From assembly GCF_003533305.1 (NCBI RefSeq), contig NZ_DOEH01000013.1, positions 156,696 to 220,695 of the forward strand: DNA of 64,000 nucleotides, given 5' to 3'. The DNA comes from Providencia sp. Its GTDB lineage: Bacteria; Pseudomonadota; Gammaproteobacteria; Enterobacterales; Enterobacteriaceae. Below, one piece after another: positions 38,637-51,631 of the stretch. Made by a program: the position numbers and the translations under genes. The notes below the pieces were generated by a model. It worked only from the letters and a program-made list of their open reading frames with translations, made no database searches and had not been told where the DNA came from. The first letter of the stretch is position 1, and each line of letters begins with the position of its first letter.

Positions 38637-39614
38637 ATGCGTTTACAATGGATTATACTTGGCATCACAGCCACGCTACTGGCGGGCTGTGTCAATGAAG
38701 AGCCCAAGCAACCCACAAATGTACCTACAAATGTGCAAACACAAGATGTGCTTGGCGCAGAACCTCATTATGAGCCTTATCACCCAACGGCAAATAGCGA
38801 CTACCAACGTAATGGTCAACAATATCAAGTTGTTCGCGACCCATCACAGTTTTCACAAGTTGGTTACGCCTCTATCTATGGCACTGAATCCGCAGGAAAT
38901 ATGACTGCTATCGGTGAGCGAATTAATCCTGCTGAGCTAACCGCCGCTCACCCAACACTGCCAATACCAAGTTATGTGCGTATCACCAATATGATGAATG
39001 GCCGTATGATGGTAGTGCGTGTCAATGACCGTGGCCCTTATGTTCAAGGTAAAAGTATTGCACTTTCTCGTGCTACTGCTGATCGCTTAAATTTGATGCC
39101 GACGACACGCATCAAAATTGATGCCATCCAAGTTGCTCAAGATGGTTCATTATCAGGGCCAGGAACCGTGGGTTCTAATTTTATTAAGCAAAGTTATGCG
39201 CTGCCAGGTAGACCACAACTCGGAGCAGGCCCAATGGGCACCCCAGTAATGGAAAATTTACCTACACCAGAAAACGCATTGCCTGTTCAACAACCTAGTG
39301 AACCTATGCAGCCGACGATGCCTGATATGGCACTGAAAACACCGGAGCCTGAGACTGCACCACAAGCCGCAGCCACTGAAACAGTGCCTGAACGTGGTTT
39401 CTTAGTCCAAGCAGGTGCAATTAGCAGCCAAGATAATGCTAATAAAATGCTCAATGATTTGAAAAATCAATTTGGTGTACCCGGACGCTTGCAACCCTAT
39501 AACGGTATTTATCGCGTTCAATTAGGGCCATTTACCAGTAGAGAAAAAGCGGTCGAAATCCAAGGTCGCCTACAATCTGAAAGAAATCAAGCATCCATGG
39601 TGGTTGCCCCTTAG
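38637..39614 (+). CDS. rlpA: Septal ring lytic transglycosylase RlpA
   Basis: RlpA is an outer-membrane lipoprotein that acts on denuded glycans at the septum. I prefer ATG 38637, with TGAGG six bases upstream, over an ATG at 38625. The 325-residue protein has a lipobox LLAGC (Cys18). A double-psi beta-barrel RlpA domain follows (about 75-170, including GNMTAIGERI and VRVNDRGPYVQGKSI). Then comes a Pro/Gln-rich linker and a C-terminal SPOR domain (FLVQAGAISSQDNA onward) that binds septal peptidoglycan. Confidence 0.94.
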   Translation: MRLQWIILGITATLLAGCVNEEPKQPTNVPTNVQTQDVLGAEPHYEPYHPTANSDYQRNGQQYQVVRDPSQFSQVGYASIYGTESAGNMTAIGERINPAELTAAHPTLPIPSYVRITNMMNGRMMVVRVNDRGPYVQGKSIALSRATADRLNLMPTTRIKIDAIQVAQDGSLSGPGTVGSNFIKQSYALPGRPQLGAGPMGTPVMENLPTPENALPVQQPSEPMQPTMPDMALKTPEPETAPQAAATETVPERGFLVQAGAISSQDNANKMLNDLKNQFGVPGRLQPYNGIYRVQLGPFTSREKAVEIQGRLQSERNQASMVVAP

Positions 39615-39622
39615 AATGAGTC

Positions 39623-39693
39623 ATATACTCTACAGAATTCAAGTTGTATGGCAATAACCAATAAAACCATACAACTTGAAAGATGACAGGTAT
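39623..39693 (+). repeat. Mini ERIC/MITE-like element between rlpA and dacA
   Basis: A 71-base element with ERIC-type ends (ATATACTCTACAGAATTCAAG and GATGACAGGTATA) in which AAGTTGTATGG faces CCATACAACTT across a short spacer. The usual core is missing. It is a non-coding hairpin that could fold in RNA from either strand. Confidence 0.75.
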
Positions 39694-39805
39694 AAACTAA
39701 CGTAAAATTATTGGCGCAAAGCAAGTACTTCTTTTATCCATCCCAGCACTTTTGCTACACTGCGCCTCCTTGTGTTTACCGAATTTCGGATGTAATGATA
39801 CAACC

Positions 39806-41017
39806 ATGAAAAATGTCTCCCCATCACGCATCGCGCGTCAGGCTTTACTGGGTTCTGCGCTGCTGTTTGTTACTGTCACTACTGCCAATGCAAATGAAGC
39901 TTTTCCAAATACATCAATACCCGCAGTCCCTAATATTGATGCGGAAGCTTATATCTTAATTGATTATAATTCAGGGAAAGTCCTCGCTGAAAATAATGCG
40001 GATCAACGTCGCGATCCCGCCAGCTTAACTAAAATGATGACAAGTTACGTTATCGGTCAAGCTATCAAATCAGGAAAAATCGGTGCCAATGATATGGTTA
40101 CCGTCAGTGAAAATGCATGGGCAACAGGCAATCCTGTTTTTAAGGGCTCTTCATTGATGTTCCTAAAACCAGGTGACCGAGTGAGTGTCGCGCAACTGAC
40201 GCGTGGCATTAACTTGCAATCAGGTAACGATGCTTGCGTCGCAATGGCAGACTATGTCGCAGGGGATCAAACTAACTTTGTTCAATTAATGAATGGCTAC
40301 GTCGGCAAACTTGGTTTAAAAAACACCCATTTTGAAACTGTGCATGGCTTAGATGCTGATGGCCAATATAGCTCTGCTCGTGATATGGCATTGATTGGGC
40401 AAGCGCTTGTTCGTGACGTCCCCGAAGAATACGAAATCTATAAAGAGAAAGAATTCACCTTTAACAATATCCGTCAAACCAACCGCAATGGTTTATTATG
40501 GGATAAGAGCCTAGCCGTTGATGGCATCAAAACAGGCCATACCAATGCGGCGGGTTATAACTTAGTTGCATCCGCTACCGATGGTGATATGCGTTTAATT
40601 TCGGTTGTTATGGGTGGAAAAAGTAGCAAAGGTCGCGATACCGAAAGTAAAAAATTGCTGACTTACGGTTTTCGCTTCTATGAAACAGTAAAACCACTAC
40701 AAGCTGGTGTTGAATTTGCAACAGCACCCGTATGGTTTGGTGATGACAGTGAAGTGAAATTAGGCGTGACCGAAGATCTGTTCCTGACGATCCCTCGCGG
40801 CCGCTTGAAAGATTTGAAAGCTAGCTATGAATTAACTAACACGGAATTAGAAGCCCCACTCACCAAAGGCCAACAAGTGGGCGTGATTAGCTTCCAATTA
40901 GATGGTAAAACAGTTGAGCAACATCCATTAGCTGTCTTAAAAAATGTTGAAGAAGGTGGCTTTTTCAGTCGGTTAATTGATTACATTAAACTGATGTTTC
41001 ACCGCTGGTTCAGCTAA
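39806..41017 (+). CDS. dacA: D-alanyl-D-alanine carboxypeptidase PBP5
   Basis: PBP5 trims pentapeptide side chains and shapes the cell. I start at ATG 39806 (MKNVSPS), giving 403 residues as in E. coli; an upstream in-frame codon at 39752 adds 18 residues that break the signal peptide. The signal peptide ends ANA-N (about residue 29). The active serine is Ser73 in SLTK, with SGN and KTGHT motifs. The C-terminal amphipathic membrane anchor [13 protein letters not shown] is present. Confidence 0.97.
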   Translation: MKNVSPSRIARQALLGSALLFVTVTTANANEAFPNTSIPAVPNIDAEAYILIDYNSGKVLAENNADQRRDPASLTKMMTSYVIGQAIKSGKIGANDMVTVSENAWATGNPVFKGSSLMFLKPGDRVSVAQLTRGINLQSGNDACVAMADYVAGDQTNFVQLMNGYVGKLGLKNTHFETVHGLDADGQYSSARDMALIGQALVRDVPEEYEIYKEKEFTFNNIRQTNRNGLLWDKSLAVDGIKTGHTNAAGYNLVASATDGDMRLISVVMGGKSSKGRDTESKKLLTYGFRFYETVKPLQAGVEFATAPVWFGDDSEVKLGVTEDLFLTIPRGRLKDLKASYELTNTELEAPLTKGQQVGVISFQLDGKTVEQHPLAVLKNVEEGGFFSRLIDYIKLMFHRWFS

Positions 41018-41113
41018 CCCTTGAATTGAGATTAAGTTAACCCCATATATTAAGGTATCTTAAAGCCTGTCATTAAACTGACAGGCGCTATTTATCGAAA
41101 ATTAGGAGTGCCC

Positions 41114-41377
41114 ATGAAAACCAAATTAGGTGAACTGCTTGATTTCCCATGCCCGCTGACTTACAAAGTAATGGGTGTGGCACATCCTGAGTTAGTTGAT
41201 CAGGTTGTAGAAGTCGTTCAACGCCATGCTCCGGGTGATTATTCCCCAGAAGTTAAACCGAGCAGTAAAGGCACTTATCACTCTGTATCGATAACTATCA
41301 ATGCGACACATATCGAACAAGTTGAAACTTTATATACTGAGTTAGGTGCATTAGAACTCGTTAAAGTTGTCCTTTAA
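41114..41377 (+). CDS. ybeD: DUF493 protein YbeD
   Basis: An 87-residue cytosolic protein almost identical to E. coli YbeD ([44 protein letters not shown]). It has an ACT-like ferredoxin fold; its role is not settled, though it is always near lipB. The start ATG 41114 follows TAGGAG; a GTG at 41108 is two codons upstream. Confidence 0.95.
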   Translation: MKTKLGELLDFPCPLTYKVMGVAHPELVDQVVEVVQRHAPGDYSPEVKPSSKGTYHSVSITINATHIEQVETLYTELGALELVKVVL

Positions 41378-41396
41378 TTAGTTGGCATTAAAAAGA

Positions 41397-41431
41397 AAAC
41401 CGAATAGACCATCTTGGCTATTCGGTTTTTT
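41397..41431 (+). terminator. Terminator after ybeD
   Basis: AACCGAATAG pairs with CTATTCGGTT, followed by TTTTT. A strong intrinsic terminator separating ybeD from lipB. Confidence 0.93.
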
Positions 41432-41567
41432 CGTTATTATCGTCTAATCTAAATTTGCCATCCGCACCCAAATAACAAATTTACAACAAGACAAACTGGC
41501 GATATAAATTTTGCAGCGTTATACTGCCCACAAATCACGGATCACAAACCGCTTGGATGTTAAAACT

Positions 41568-42197
41568 TTGTCAGAAAGAAACATAATCATACGTCAATTA
41601 GGGCTTGCGCCTTATCAGGATGTTTCTGATGCGATGCACCAGTTTACGGAATCTCGTCATCAAGATACATGTGATGAGGTATGGCTCGTTGAGCACCCTC
41701 CCGTTTTTACCCAAGGCCAAGCTGGAAAAGCAGAGCATGTTATCGCTCCCGGTGATATCCCTGTCATTCAAAGTGATAGAGGTGGACAAGTGACCTATCA
41801 TGGGCCTGGTCAACAAGTGATGTATGTCATGATTGATTTAAAACGCAATAAAATCGGCGTTCGTGAATTAGTGACTGCGCTTGAAAATACCATAGTGAAA
41901 ACCCTTGCTCATTTTCATATCGAAGCCTATCCGCGCCCCGATGCACCAGGAGTTTATGTGAATGGTGATAAAATTTGTTCTTTAGGATTACGCATAAGAC
42001 AAGGCTGTTCATTTCATGGTTTAGCATTAAATATCCATATGGATCTTGAACCGTTCAATCGTATAAATCCTTGTGGTTATAGCGAATTAAAAATGACACA
42101 GATTAAAGCTCTAGCTCCAGAAACATCATTAAATGATGTTCAACCTGTGCTAATTAAACAATTCTGTGACACACTAGGATTTCATATTGTTCAATAA
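41568..42197 (+). CDS. lipB: Octanoyl-[acyl carrier protein]:protein transferase LipB
   Basis: LipB moves octanoate from ACP to lipoyl domains, before LipA adds sulfur. No ATG precedes the conserved region. In-frame TTG codons occur at 41511, 41553 and 41568; I choose 41568 because the protein (209 residues) then begins about where E. coli LipB does, which also uses TTG. Motifs [33 protein letters not shown] and [20 protein letters not shown] (with the catalytic Cys and Lys) are intact. Function certain; start uncertain. Confidence 0.93.
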   Translation: MSERNIIIRQLGLAPYQDVSDAMHQFTESRHQDTCDEVWLVEHPPVFTQGQAGKAEHVIAPGDIPVIQSDRGGQVTYHGPGQQVMYVMIDLKRNKIGVRELVTALENTIVKTLAHFHIEAYPRPDAPGVYVNGDKICSLGLRIRQGCSFHGLALNIHMDLEPFNRINPCGYSELKMTQIKALAPETSLNDVQPVLIKQFCDTLGFHIVQ

Positions 42198-42353
42198 TAA
42201 TGCTATAATTTTTTAACATTTTTCAAATAAATTTTAATGGATAGGTAACAGATCCTTATAAACTCGAATGATCAATACCTATAATTCTAGTCTGGTAAAT
42301 ATAAGCATTAGAACCTGTCCATCAGCTCAAAAAATAACTGGAACCGGCATATT

Positions 42354-43319
42354 ATGAGTAAACCCATTCTGATAGAACGCGGAATTAAATATCGTGACGC
42401 CGATAAAATGGCGCTGATCCCAGTCAAAAACGTCGTTACCGAACGTGAAGAGATTCTACGTAAACCTGACTGGATGAAAATTAGGTTACCTGCTGACTCA
42501 ACTCGCATCCAAGGCATTAAAGCTGCCATGCGTAAAAATGGCCTGCATTCTGTTTGTGAAGAAGCCTCATGTCCTAACCTTTCTGAATGTTTTAATCATG
42601 GTACTGCCACATTCATGATTTTAGGCGCGATTTGTACCCGCCGCTGCCCGTTTTGTGACGTTGCCCATGGTCGCCCGAACGCGCCAGATGCCAATGAACC
42701 TGCAAAACTTGCACAAACAATTAAAGATATGGCATTACGTTACGTTGTTATCACTTCTGTTGACCGTGATGATCTTCGTGATGGTGGAGCTCAACACTTT
42801 GCTGACTGCATTAGCGCTATTCGTGAAAAAAGCCCTAATATCAAAATTGAAACATTGGTGCCCGACTTCAGAGGTCGAATGGATCGTGCATTAGAAATAT
42901 TAACCGCAACGCCACCTGATGTATTCAATCATAACCTTGAAAATGTCCCACGGGTTTATCGCCAAGTCCGCCCCGGCGCAAACTATGATTGGTCATTAAA
43001 ATTACTGGAAAAATTCAAAGAAGCGCACCCTGACATTCCGACCAAATCAGGTCTTATGGTTGGGTTAGGTGAAACAAACGCAGAAATTGTCGAAGTTATG
43101 CGCGATTTACGTCGCCATGGCGTCACCATGCTGACACTTGGACAATATTTACAGCCAAGTCGTCACCACCTGCCTGTAAAACGCTATGTAAGCCCTGCTG
43201 AGTTTGATGAAATGAAAGATGAAGCAATGGCTATGGGTTTTACCCACGCAGCCTGTGGGCCATTTGTACGCTCTTCTTACCATGCTGATCTACAAGCTAA
43301 GGGTGAAGAAGTTAAATAA
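42354..43319 (+). CDS. lipA: Lipoyl synthase LipA
   Basis: LipA is a radical SAM enzyme that inserts two sulfur atoms into octanoyl groups. At 321 residues it equals E. coli LipA. The auxiliary cluster cysteines are in [15 protein letters not shown] and the radical SAM motif is CTRRCPFC; the C-terminal serine ligand is in FVRSSYHAD. Start ATG 42354. Confidence 0.98.
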   Translation: MSKPILIERGIKYRDADKMALIPVKNVVTEREEILRKPDWMKIRLPADSTRIQGIKAAMRKNGLHSVCEEASCPNLSECFNHGTATFMILGAICTRRCPFCDVAHGRPNAPDANEPAKLAQTIKDMALRYVVITSVDRDDLRDGGAQHFADCISAIREKSPNIKIETLVPDFRGRMDRALEILTATPPDVFNHNLENVPRVYRQVRPGANYDWSLKLLEKFKEAHPDIPTKSGLMVGLGETNAEIVEVMRDLRRHGVTMLTLGQYLQPSRHHLPVKRYVSPAEFDEMKDEAMAMGFTHAACGPFVRSSYHADLQAKGEEVK

Positions 43320-43324
43320 TGGGC

Positions 43325-43348
43325 AAGCCTGTTCATTCAGGCTTTTTA
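43325..43348 (+). terminator. Terminator after lipA
   Basis: AAGCCTG-TTCATT-CAGGCTT followed by TTTT, five bases past the lipA stop. Confidence 0.85.
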
Positions 43349-43389
43349 ACTACCTACCAATAACGAACTTTTCGCACTGAATTTTAGAT

Positions 43390-43426
43390 AATAAAAAACT
43401 CGCTCCGATATTAACCAGAGCGAGTT
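43390..43426 (-). terminator. Terminator of cspE
   Basis: On the minus strand AACTCGCTC pairs with GAGCGAGTT and is followed by a T-run (A-run at 43393-43398 on the plus strand), 28 bases after the cspE stop. Confidence 0.88.
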
Positions 43427-43453
43427 GATAGCTGTTCGTTTTAGTTGTTTAAA

Positions 43454-43663
43454 TTACAGAGCGACAACGTTAACAGCAGATGGGCCTTTAGCACCTTCAG
43501 TGATTTCAAATTCAACTCTCTGACCTTCAGCTAAGGTTTTGAAACCGTCGCTTGTAATAGCAGAAAAGTGAACGAACACATCTTTGCTACCATCTTCTGG
43601 AGTGATAAAACCGAAACCTTTAGACTCGTTGAACCACTTAACGTTACCTTTAACTTTAGACAT
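43454..43663 (-). CDS. cspE: Cold-shock-like RNA-binding protein CspE
   Basis: A 69-residue single cold-shock domain. RNP1 (KGFGFI) and RNP2 (DVFVHF) are intact. The sequence matches E. coli CspE ([28 protein letters not shown]), and it is beside lipA as in E. coli. It binds single-stranded RNA and melts terminator hairpins. The ATG at 43663 is used; a TTG lies one codon upstream. The 5' leader to ogt is about 210 bases, long as is usual for csp genes. Confidence 0.96.
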   Translation of the reverse strand: MSKVKGNVKWFNESKGFGFITPEDGSKDVFVHFSAITSDGFKTLAEGQRVEFEITEGAKGPSAVNVVAL

Positions 43664-43877
43664 CAAATATTACCTTTAAAATAAAATAGACACACGATGT
43701 ATCATGCTCAGTACATCAGATATCTAAGTAACTTGTCTACAACCTAGATCACGAAAATTGATAAAAAATGCAAAAAAATATTATTTATAGGTTTAATTGC
43801 CTTTAAATCGACCAATTATTCTTATCGATGGTCATTTTATCGCCCATTAAAATCGTCAAGAGTTAATTATTTAGACA

Positions 43878-44336
43878 TTACTTCTCATGATTGAGCAACC
43901 AACCTTTAATATCTAACCCTCCAGTATACCCCACTAGCTTTCCATCATGCCCTAATACCCGATGACAAGGGACAATTAGCGAAATTGGATTACGTGAATT
44001 AGCCATTCCAACCGCACGGCAATAATTAACAGAACCTAATTTTAGCGCCAAATCTTTATAGCTCCAACGCTCGCCATAAGGTATATCACTAAGATGTTGC
44101 CATACTTTTTTTTGAAACTCAGTTCCCTGTGGATTTAATGTCACCGTAAAAAACTTTCTTTTGTGACTAAAATATTCTTTTAATTCTTTAGCGCATAGCT
44201 TGGAATGCACGTTTTTTTGCTCTTTTTCCGTTTTTTCATCCACAAAATAGAGGCTGGTTATCCCTACATCATCAGCCGCAATATGTATCCACGGTTTAGG
44301 AAATTTTTCCGGTGAAGCTAAATATTGATGATACAT
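43878..44336 (-). CDS. ogt: Methylated-DNA-protein cysteine methyltransferase Ogt
   Basis: A 152-residue suicide repair protein that removes O6-methylguanine and O4-methylthymine. The active site PCHRV is in SLIVPCHRVLG. The DNA-binding part before it (SYKDLALKLGS, AVGMANSRNPIS) is intact, and the N-terminal domain is short, as in Ogt rather than the Ada C-terminal half. It is transcribed toward cspE. Confidence 0.93.
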   Translation of the reverse strand: MYHQYLASPEKFPKPWIHIAADDVGITSLYFVDEKTEKEQKNVHSKLCAKELKEYFSHKRKFFTVTLNPQGTEFQKKVWQHLSDIPYGERWSYKDLALKLGSVNYCRAVGMANSRNPISLIVPCHRVLGHDGKLVGYTGGLDIKGWLLNHEK

Positions 44337-44486
44337 ATTATCTCCTTAGTTGGATTCAATTACCTGAATGTATATACAGTTATAAACTGTGTCATTTCTA
44401 CTTTGCAATAATCTTTTTTCTCAGTGTGATTAATTGCACCATCAAGCGCATTATTTTTTATTCTCAATGTTAATAACAACCTAGCT

Positions 44487-44505
44487 GATAATTAGAATAA
44501 TTATC
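44487..44505 (+). promoter_or_regulatory. Fur box upstream of nrdHIEF
   Basis: GATAATTAGAATAATTATC matches the 19-base Fur consensus at 16 positions. It is 119 bases before nrdH. Fur repression of nrdHIEF is known in E. coli, where the manganese enzyme is used in iron starvation. Confidence 0.82.
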
Positions 44506-44521
44506 ATTCAATATTTTATTC

Positions 44522-44537
44522 ACACTATATATTGTGT
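44522..44537 (+). promoter_or_regulatory. NrdR box 1
   Basis: ACACTATATATTGTGT fits the NrdR consensus ACACWATATATWGTGT perfectly. NrdR represses ribonucleotide reductase operons when dATP is high. Confidence 0.9.
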
Positions 44538-44552
44538 GGTTGATAAATTTTA

Positions 44553-44568
44553 AATCTATATATAGTAT
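44553..44568 (+). promoter_or_regulatory. NrdR box 2 (degenerate)
   Basis: AATCTATATATAGTAT matches 11 of 16 consensus positions and keeps the palindromic TATATATA centre. Its centre is 31 bases from that of box 1, about three helical turns, the usual spacing of paired NrdR boxes. Confidence 0.75.
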
Positions 44569-44623
44569 TTATCCATGAGTAACACTCTTCCTAATACTTT
44601 CAAAAAATGAAACGGTGACTAAC

Positions 44624-44851
44624 ATGGCTCAGATTATCATTTATAGTAAACCCAACTGCGTTCAGTGTAATGCTACCTATCAAGCCCTAGACAGAAAAAG
44701 CATTCCTTACCAAATTATTGACCTTACTTTAGATATTCAAGCCTTTGAACTAGTTAAGCGATTAGGCTACCAGCAAGTCCCAGTGGTCATTGTTGGCGAT
44801 CAACATTGGTCAGGTTTTCGTCCTGATATGATAAACAGCCTAGTTTCTTAG
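44624..44851 (+). CDS. nrdH: Glutaredoxin-like protein NrdH
   Basis: NrdH passes electrons to the class Ib ribonucleotide reductase. The 75-residue protein has the CVQC redox motif near the N-terminus and the C-terminal block [12 protein letters not shown] typical of NrdH. I use ATG 44624, with ACGGTGA upstream; a GTG at 44615 overlaps that site. First gene of nrdHIEF. Confidence 0.94.
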   Translation: MAQIIIYSKPNCVQCNATYQALDRKSIPYQIIDLTLDIQAFELVKRLGYQQVPVVIVGDQHWSGFRPDMINSLVS

Positions 44852-44859
44852 GAATTGAG

Positions 44860-45273
44860 ATGACAAACCAATCATTAATCTACTTTTCGAGTCGCTCGGG
44901 TAATTGTCATCGTTTTGTTGAAAAACTTGCGATACCCGCTACTCGATTATTAATAGGTGATGAAGGTAAACCACTTATCGCAACTCAACCCTTTGTTTTA
45001 CTTCTTCCAACCTATGGAGGAGGAGGAACACAAGGCGCCGTCCCCAAAGAAGTTATTCGGTTTTTAAATATTGAATCAAATCGATTACTTATTCGAGGTG
45101 TTATTGCCGCAGGCAATACTAATTTTGGCGAGGGCTATGCGATTGCAGGAGACATTATTTCCCAAAAGTGTCATGTCCCCTACCTTTACCGATTTGAACT
45201 GTTAGGAACGCAGCGTGACGTCGAATCTGTACGTGATGGACTGCATTCCTTCTGGCTACATACCCAAAACTAG
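44860..45273 (+). CDS. nrdI: Flavodoxin-like NrdI
   Basis: NrdI is the flavoprotein that makes the oxidant needed to assemble the dimanganese-tyrosyl cofactor of NrdF. The 137-residue protein has the FMN-binding loop [10 protein letters not shown] and the [14 protein letters not shown] loop. It starts 8 bases after nrdH and is followed 11 bases later by nrdE. Confidence 0.95.
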   Translation: MTNQSLIYFSSRSGNCHRFVEKLAIPATRLLIGDEGKPLIATQPFVLLLPTYGGGGTQGAVPKEVIRFLNIESNRLLIRGVIAAGNTNFGEGYAIAGDIISQKCHVPYLYRFELLGTQRDVESVRDGLHSFWLHTQN

Positions 45274-45284
45274 AGTTATTCCCA

Positions 45285-48403
<3,119 letters not shown>

Positions 48404-48437
48404 TCAATTAATTTAATTGACATCTAAGCACGGAAAA

Positions 48438-48496
48438 AGCCAAAAACCATATCTTACTGAATAATAAAAGTTTTATTTGGTAAGATTTTTTTGGCT
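48438..48496 (+). terminator. Long hairpin after nrdF
   Basis: AGCCAAAAA pairs with TTTTTGGCT and, inside it, TCTTAC with GTAAGA, around an AT-rich loop of about 20 bases. It starts 35 bases after nrdF and is likely its terminator. Confidence 0.55.
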
Positions 48497-49143
48497 CAAA
48501 AAACAGCCTAATATCATCGGTATTTATATATTATTTTGTCAAATAACTCATTTTTAATGAGCTATTTAGGTAAAGAGTGGTGATGTACTAGCTAAATTCG
48601 CACAAATAACATTAATAATTTTAATGATTAGCGTGATTTGATAAAGTTTTTTACACCTATTAAGTAACACCCTATTTAGATTTTCATTGGTTTAACATCT
48701 TATCTAATTCAACAAAAAAAATAAATAATGCTCATTTAATAAATATAGGCTCAACAGCAAGTTATCACTATATATTGATGATACTAGCATTAACTATTTA
48801 GTATCTAAATCAATTATTCATATCAATAATTAACACTCAAATAATGACTGTTTTTTTTGATTAATTATGCTTAACCTAGGGTTGTCAGAGTTTTTTATTA
48901 TGCTAGGTTATATTGCTGACAAAAATTATTAATATTTTCATGAGAGGAAATTAAATTAAAGCGATAATAGCTAAATAAATACTAGCTAACTAATAATATA
49001 AAAAGGAATCTCTGCCCTGATAATTTTCAAAGATAGAAACAGCAGTTATTAACATTTTTATTTTTTAATCTGTAATTATTGAATTAGTAACATTCGATAC
49101 AGGCTATCTTTTTCTGTTCAAATGAAAATTGGGTAAATAATGT
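48497..49143 (+). promoter_or_regulatory. Long AT-rich region upstream of proV
   Basis: No plausible gene in about 650 bases. The DNA is very AT-rich, as expected for the osmotically controlled proU promoter, which in enterobacteria is silenced by H-NS at low osmolarity. I cannot place a promoter with confidence. Confidence 0.4.
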
Positions 49144-50346
49144 ATGGCAATAAAATTAGAAGTTAAAAATTTATATAAAATATTTGGGGAAGCTCCTGAT
49201 CAAGCTTTTAAGCTTTTAGAATCAGGTATGAATAAAGATGATATCTTTGAAAAAACGGGTCTAACCGTTGGTGTTCAAGATGTGAATCTGGCGATTGAAG
49301 AAGGCGAAATCTTTGTTGTTATGGGGCTTTCTGGTTCAGGGAAATCCACGTTGGTGCGCCTCCTCAATCGCCTGATTGAACCCACTATTGGCCAAGTATT
49401 GATTGATGGCGAAGATATTGCCAGTATCTCTGATAAAGCACTTCGAGAAGTCAGACGTACAAAAATCAGTATGGTATTCCAATCTTTCGCACTCATGCCG
49501 CATATGAATGTAATTGATAACACTGCTTTCGGTATGGAATTATCCGGTATCTCAAAAGAAGAACGCCATAAAAAAGCTATGGATGCGCTTCTTCAAGTTA
49601 ACTTAGATAAATGGGCGCACTCCTATCCCGATGAATTATCTGGCGGAATGCGACAACGCATCGGCCTTGCAAGAGCACTCGCAAATGATCCTGATATTCT
49701 GTTAATGGATGAGGCATTTTCAGCCCTTGACCCGCTAATCAGAACAGAAATGCAGGATGAACTCCTATCTTTACAAGGCGACAAACAGCGCACCATTGTG
49801 TTCATTTCTCATGATCTTGATGAAGCCATGCGAATTGGTGACAGAATTGCCATCATGCAAGGGGGTATCGTTGTTCAAGTAGGTACTCCGGATGAAATTC
49901 TTAATAATCCGGCAAATGATTATGTCAGAACCTTCTTTCGTGGTGTTGATGTTAGCCAAGTTTTTAGTGCCAAAGACATCGCTCGTAGACGCCCTAATGC
50001 ACTTCTTCATGTTGCGCCAGGCTTCGGTCCTCGCTCAGCCCTTAAAGTGCTCAACGATGAAGACCGCTATCACGGGTATTTAATCTCCCGAGGTCATACT
50101 TTTGCAGGTGTCGTCTCAGTAGAATCTCTCGAAAAAGCATTGCACGATAAAACCGGTATCGAAGCCGCCATTTTAACAGATATAGATCCCATTCAAGGCG
50201 ATACTCCGCTTAATGAAGTTATCTCAACAATTGCACAAGCTCCCTGCGCCGTTCCTGTCATCAATGACAAAAATCGCTATTTAGGCGTGATATCAAAAGG
50301 AATGCTGCTACAAGCGCTAGATAAGGAGACGCCAAATGAGCAATAA
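49144..50346 (+). CDS. proV: Glycine betaine/proline ABC ATPase ProV
   Basis: ProV powers osmoprotectant import. The 400-residue protein has Walker [10 protein letters not shown] (about 60-68), signature LSGGMRQR, Walker [14 protein letters not shown] and a switch His in FISHDLDEA. Two C-terminal CBS domains follow (about 275-395), which sense ionic strength in this family. It overlaps proW by 11 bases. Confidence 0.97.
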   Translation: MAIKLEVKNLYKIFGEAPDQAFKLLESGMNKDDIFEKTGLTVGVQDVNLAIEEGEIFVVMGLSGSGKSTLVRLLNRLIEPTIGQVLIDGEDIASISDKALREVRRTKISMVFQSFALMPHMNVIDNTAFGMELSGISKEERHKKAMDALLQVNLDKWAHSYPDELSGGMRQRIGLARALANDPDILLMDEAFSALDPLIRTEMQDELLSLQGDKQRTIVFISHDLDEAMRIGDRIAIMQGGIVVQVGTPDEILNNPANDYVRTFFRGVDVSQVFSAKDIARRRPNALLHVAPGFGPRSALKVLNDEDRYHGYLISRGHTFAGVVSVESLEKALHDKTGIEAAILTDIDPIQGDTPLNEVISTIAQAPCAVPVINDKNRYLGVISKGMLLQALDKETPNEQ

Positions 50347-51535
50347 AAATAACGCACAGACCACCGATCAGCAGCAAGTGAATGATTACCAAGATCCATG
50401 GGCTGATACGCAAGCAACCACAGCATCACCGCAAACTAATACACAAGAAGCGCCTCCTGCCGACGATCCTTGGTCGTCAAGCTCTGATACAACGAGTACA
50501 TCAGGTGACGATCCTTGGGGTACAGCTTCAAGTACAGATGCTCCAACAGATACTGGTTCAAGTGATTGGCTAGATGCAGCTCCCACTGACAGCATCACCC
50601 CTGAACACTTTAATATTATGGATCCGTTTCAACACACGCTGATCCCTTTAGATTCATGGGTTGCTCATGGTATTGATTGGATAGTGCTGCATTTTCGCCC
50701 ACTATTCCAAGGAATACGTATCCCTATTGACTTTACCTTAAGTGGTTTTGAACAATTTCTAACATCGATGCCCTCTCCTGTTGCAATCATTTTATTTACG
50801 CTCTTAACATGGCAATTAGCAGGTCGAGTGATGGGTGTGACAACCTTTGTCTCAATGATAGCCATAGGCGCTATTGGGGCTTGGTCTGAGGCGATGGTGA
50901 CTTTATCCCTCGTGCTGACTTCTCTATTTTTTTGTATCGTTATAGGGCTTCCCCTTGGTATTTGGCTAGCTCGCAGCGATAAAGCTGCCAAAATTATTCG
51001 ACCACTCCTTGATGCAATGCAAACTACACCAGCTTTTGTGTATTTAGTACCCATTGTCATGTTATTCGGTATTGGTAATGTTCCTGGGGTCGTCGTGACA
51101 ATTATCTTTGCGCTACCACCGATAATCCGCTTAACCATATTGGGTATTAAACAAGTTCCCGCAGATTTAGTTGAAGCGGCGGAATCTTTCGGTGCTAGCC
51201 CACGACAAATGCTGTTTAAAGTGCAGCTTCCTCTTGCCATGCCAACTATTATGGCTGGCGTCAACCAAACCTTGATGTTGGCGCTTTCAATGGTTGTTAT
51301 TGCCTCAATGATTGCAGTTGGTGGACTTGGACAAATGGTACTACGCGGAATAGGCCGTCTCGATATGGGTCTCGCTTCTGTCGGAGGTGTCGGTATCGTG
51401 ATATTGGCGATTGTATTAGACCGCTTCACACAATCGTTAGGGAAAGATACGCGTAATAAAACATCCACACGCTGGTATCAAAAAGGGCCTATCGGGTTAA
51501 TTGCTCGCCCATTCTGTAAAAAAGCAGATAAATAG
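50336..51535 (+). CDS. proW: Glycine betaine/proline ABC permease ProW
   Basis: ProW forms the membrane channel. At 399 residues it is about 45 longer than E. coli ProW. The extra length is a hydrophilic N-terminal tail rich in Asp, Thr, Ser and Gln, with three DPW motifs (DPWAD, DPWSS, DPWGT). The permease core starts near residue 90 with [20 protein letters not shown]. The EAA loop is [20 protein letters not shown]. Start ATG 50336 has AAGGAGA upstream inside proV. Confidence 0.95.
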   Translation: MSNKNNAQTTDQQQVNDYQDPWADTQATTASPQTNTQEAPPADDPWSSSSDTTSTSGDDPWGTASSTDAPTDTGSSDWLDAAPTDSITPEHFNIMDPFQHTLIPLDSWVAHGIDWIVLHFRPLFQGIRIPIDFTLSGFEQFLTSMPSPVAIILFTLLTWQLAGRVMGVTTFVSMIAIGAIGAWSEAMVTLSLVLTSLFFCIVIGLPLGIWLARSDKAAKIIRPLLDAMQTTPAFVYLVPIVMLFGIGNVPGVVVTIIFALPPIIRLTILGIKQVPADLVEAAESFGASPRQMLFKVQLPLAMPTIMAGVNQTLMLALSMVVIASMIAVGGLGQMVLRGIGRLDMGLASVGGVGIVILAIVLDRFTQSLGKDTRNKTSTRWYQKGPIGLIARPFCKKADK

Positions 51536-51631
51536 TTAGAAAAGTAACAATTTCCTCCATTCACAATAGGGTCGTTAACGCGTCCCTTAGCTTGCAAGCA
51601 CAAGCTGCGAAATAAAACAGAGGTAACAATA

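Noticed and set aside
48497..49143. Possible small RNA or peptide in the nrdF-proV gap
   Set aside because: Only AT-rich sequence is seen, with no promoter-terminator pair or coding pattern that I can defend.
50665..51468. A 267-codon minus-strand frame opposite proW
   Set aside because: It lies wholly antisense to a clear permease gene, and its Ile/Pro/Thr-rich product is what the reverse frame of membrane-protein codons gives.
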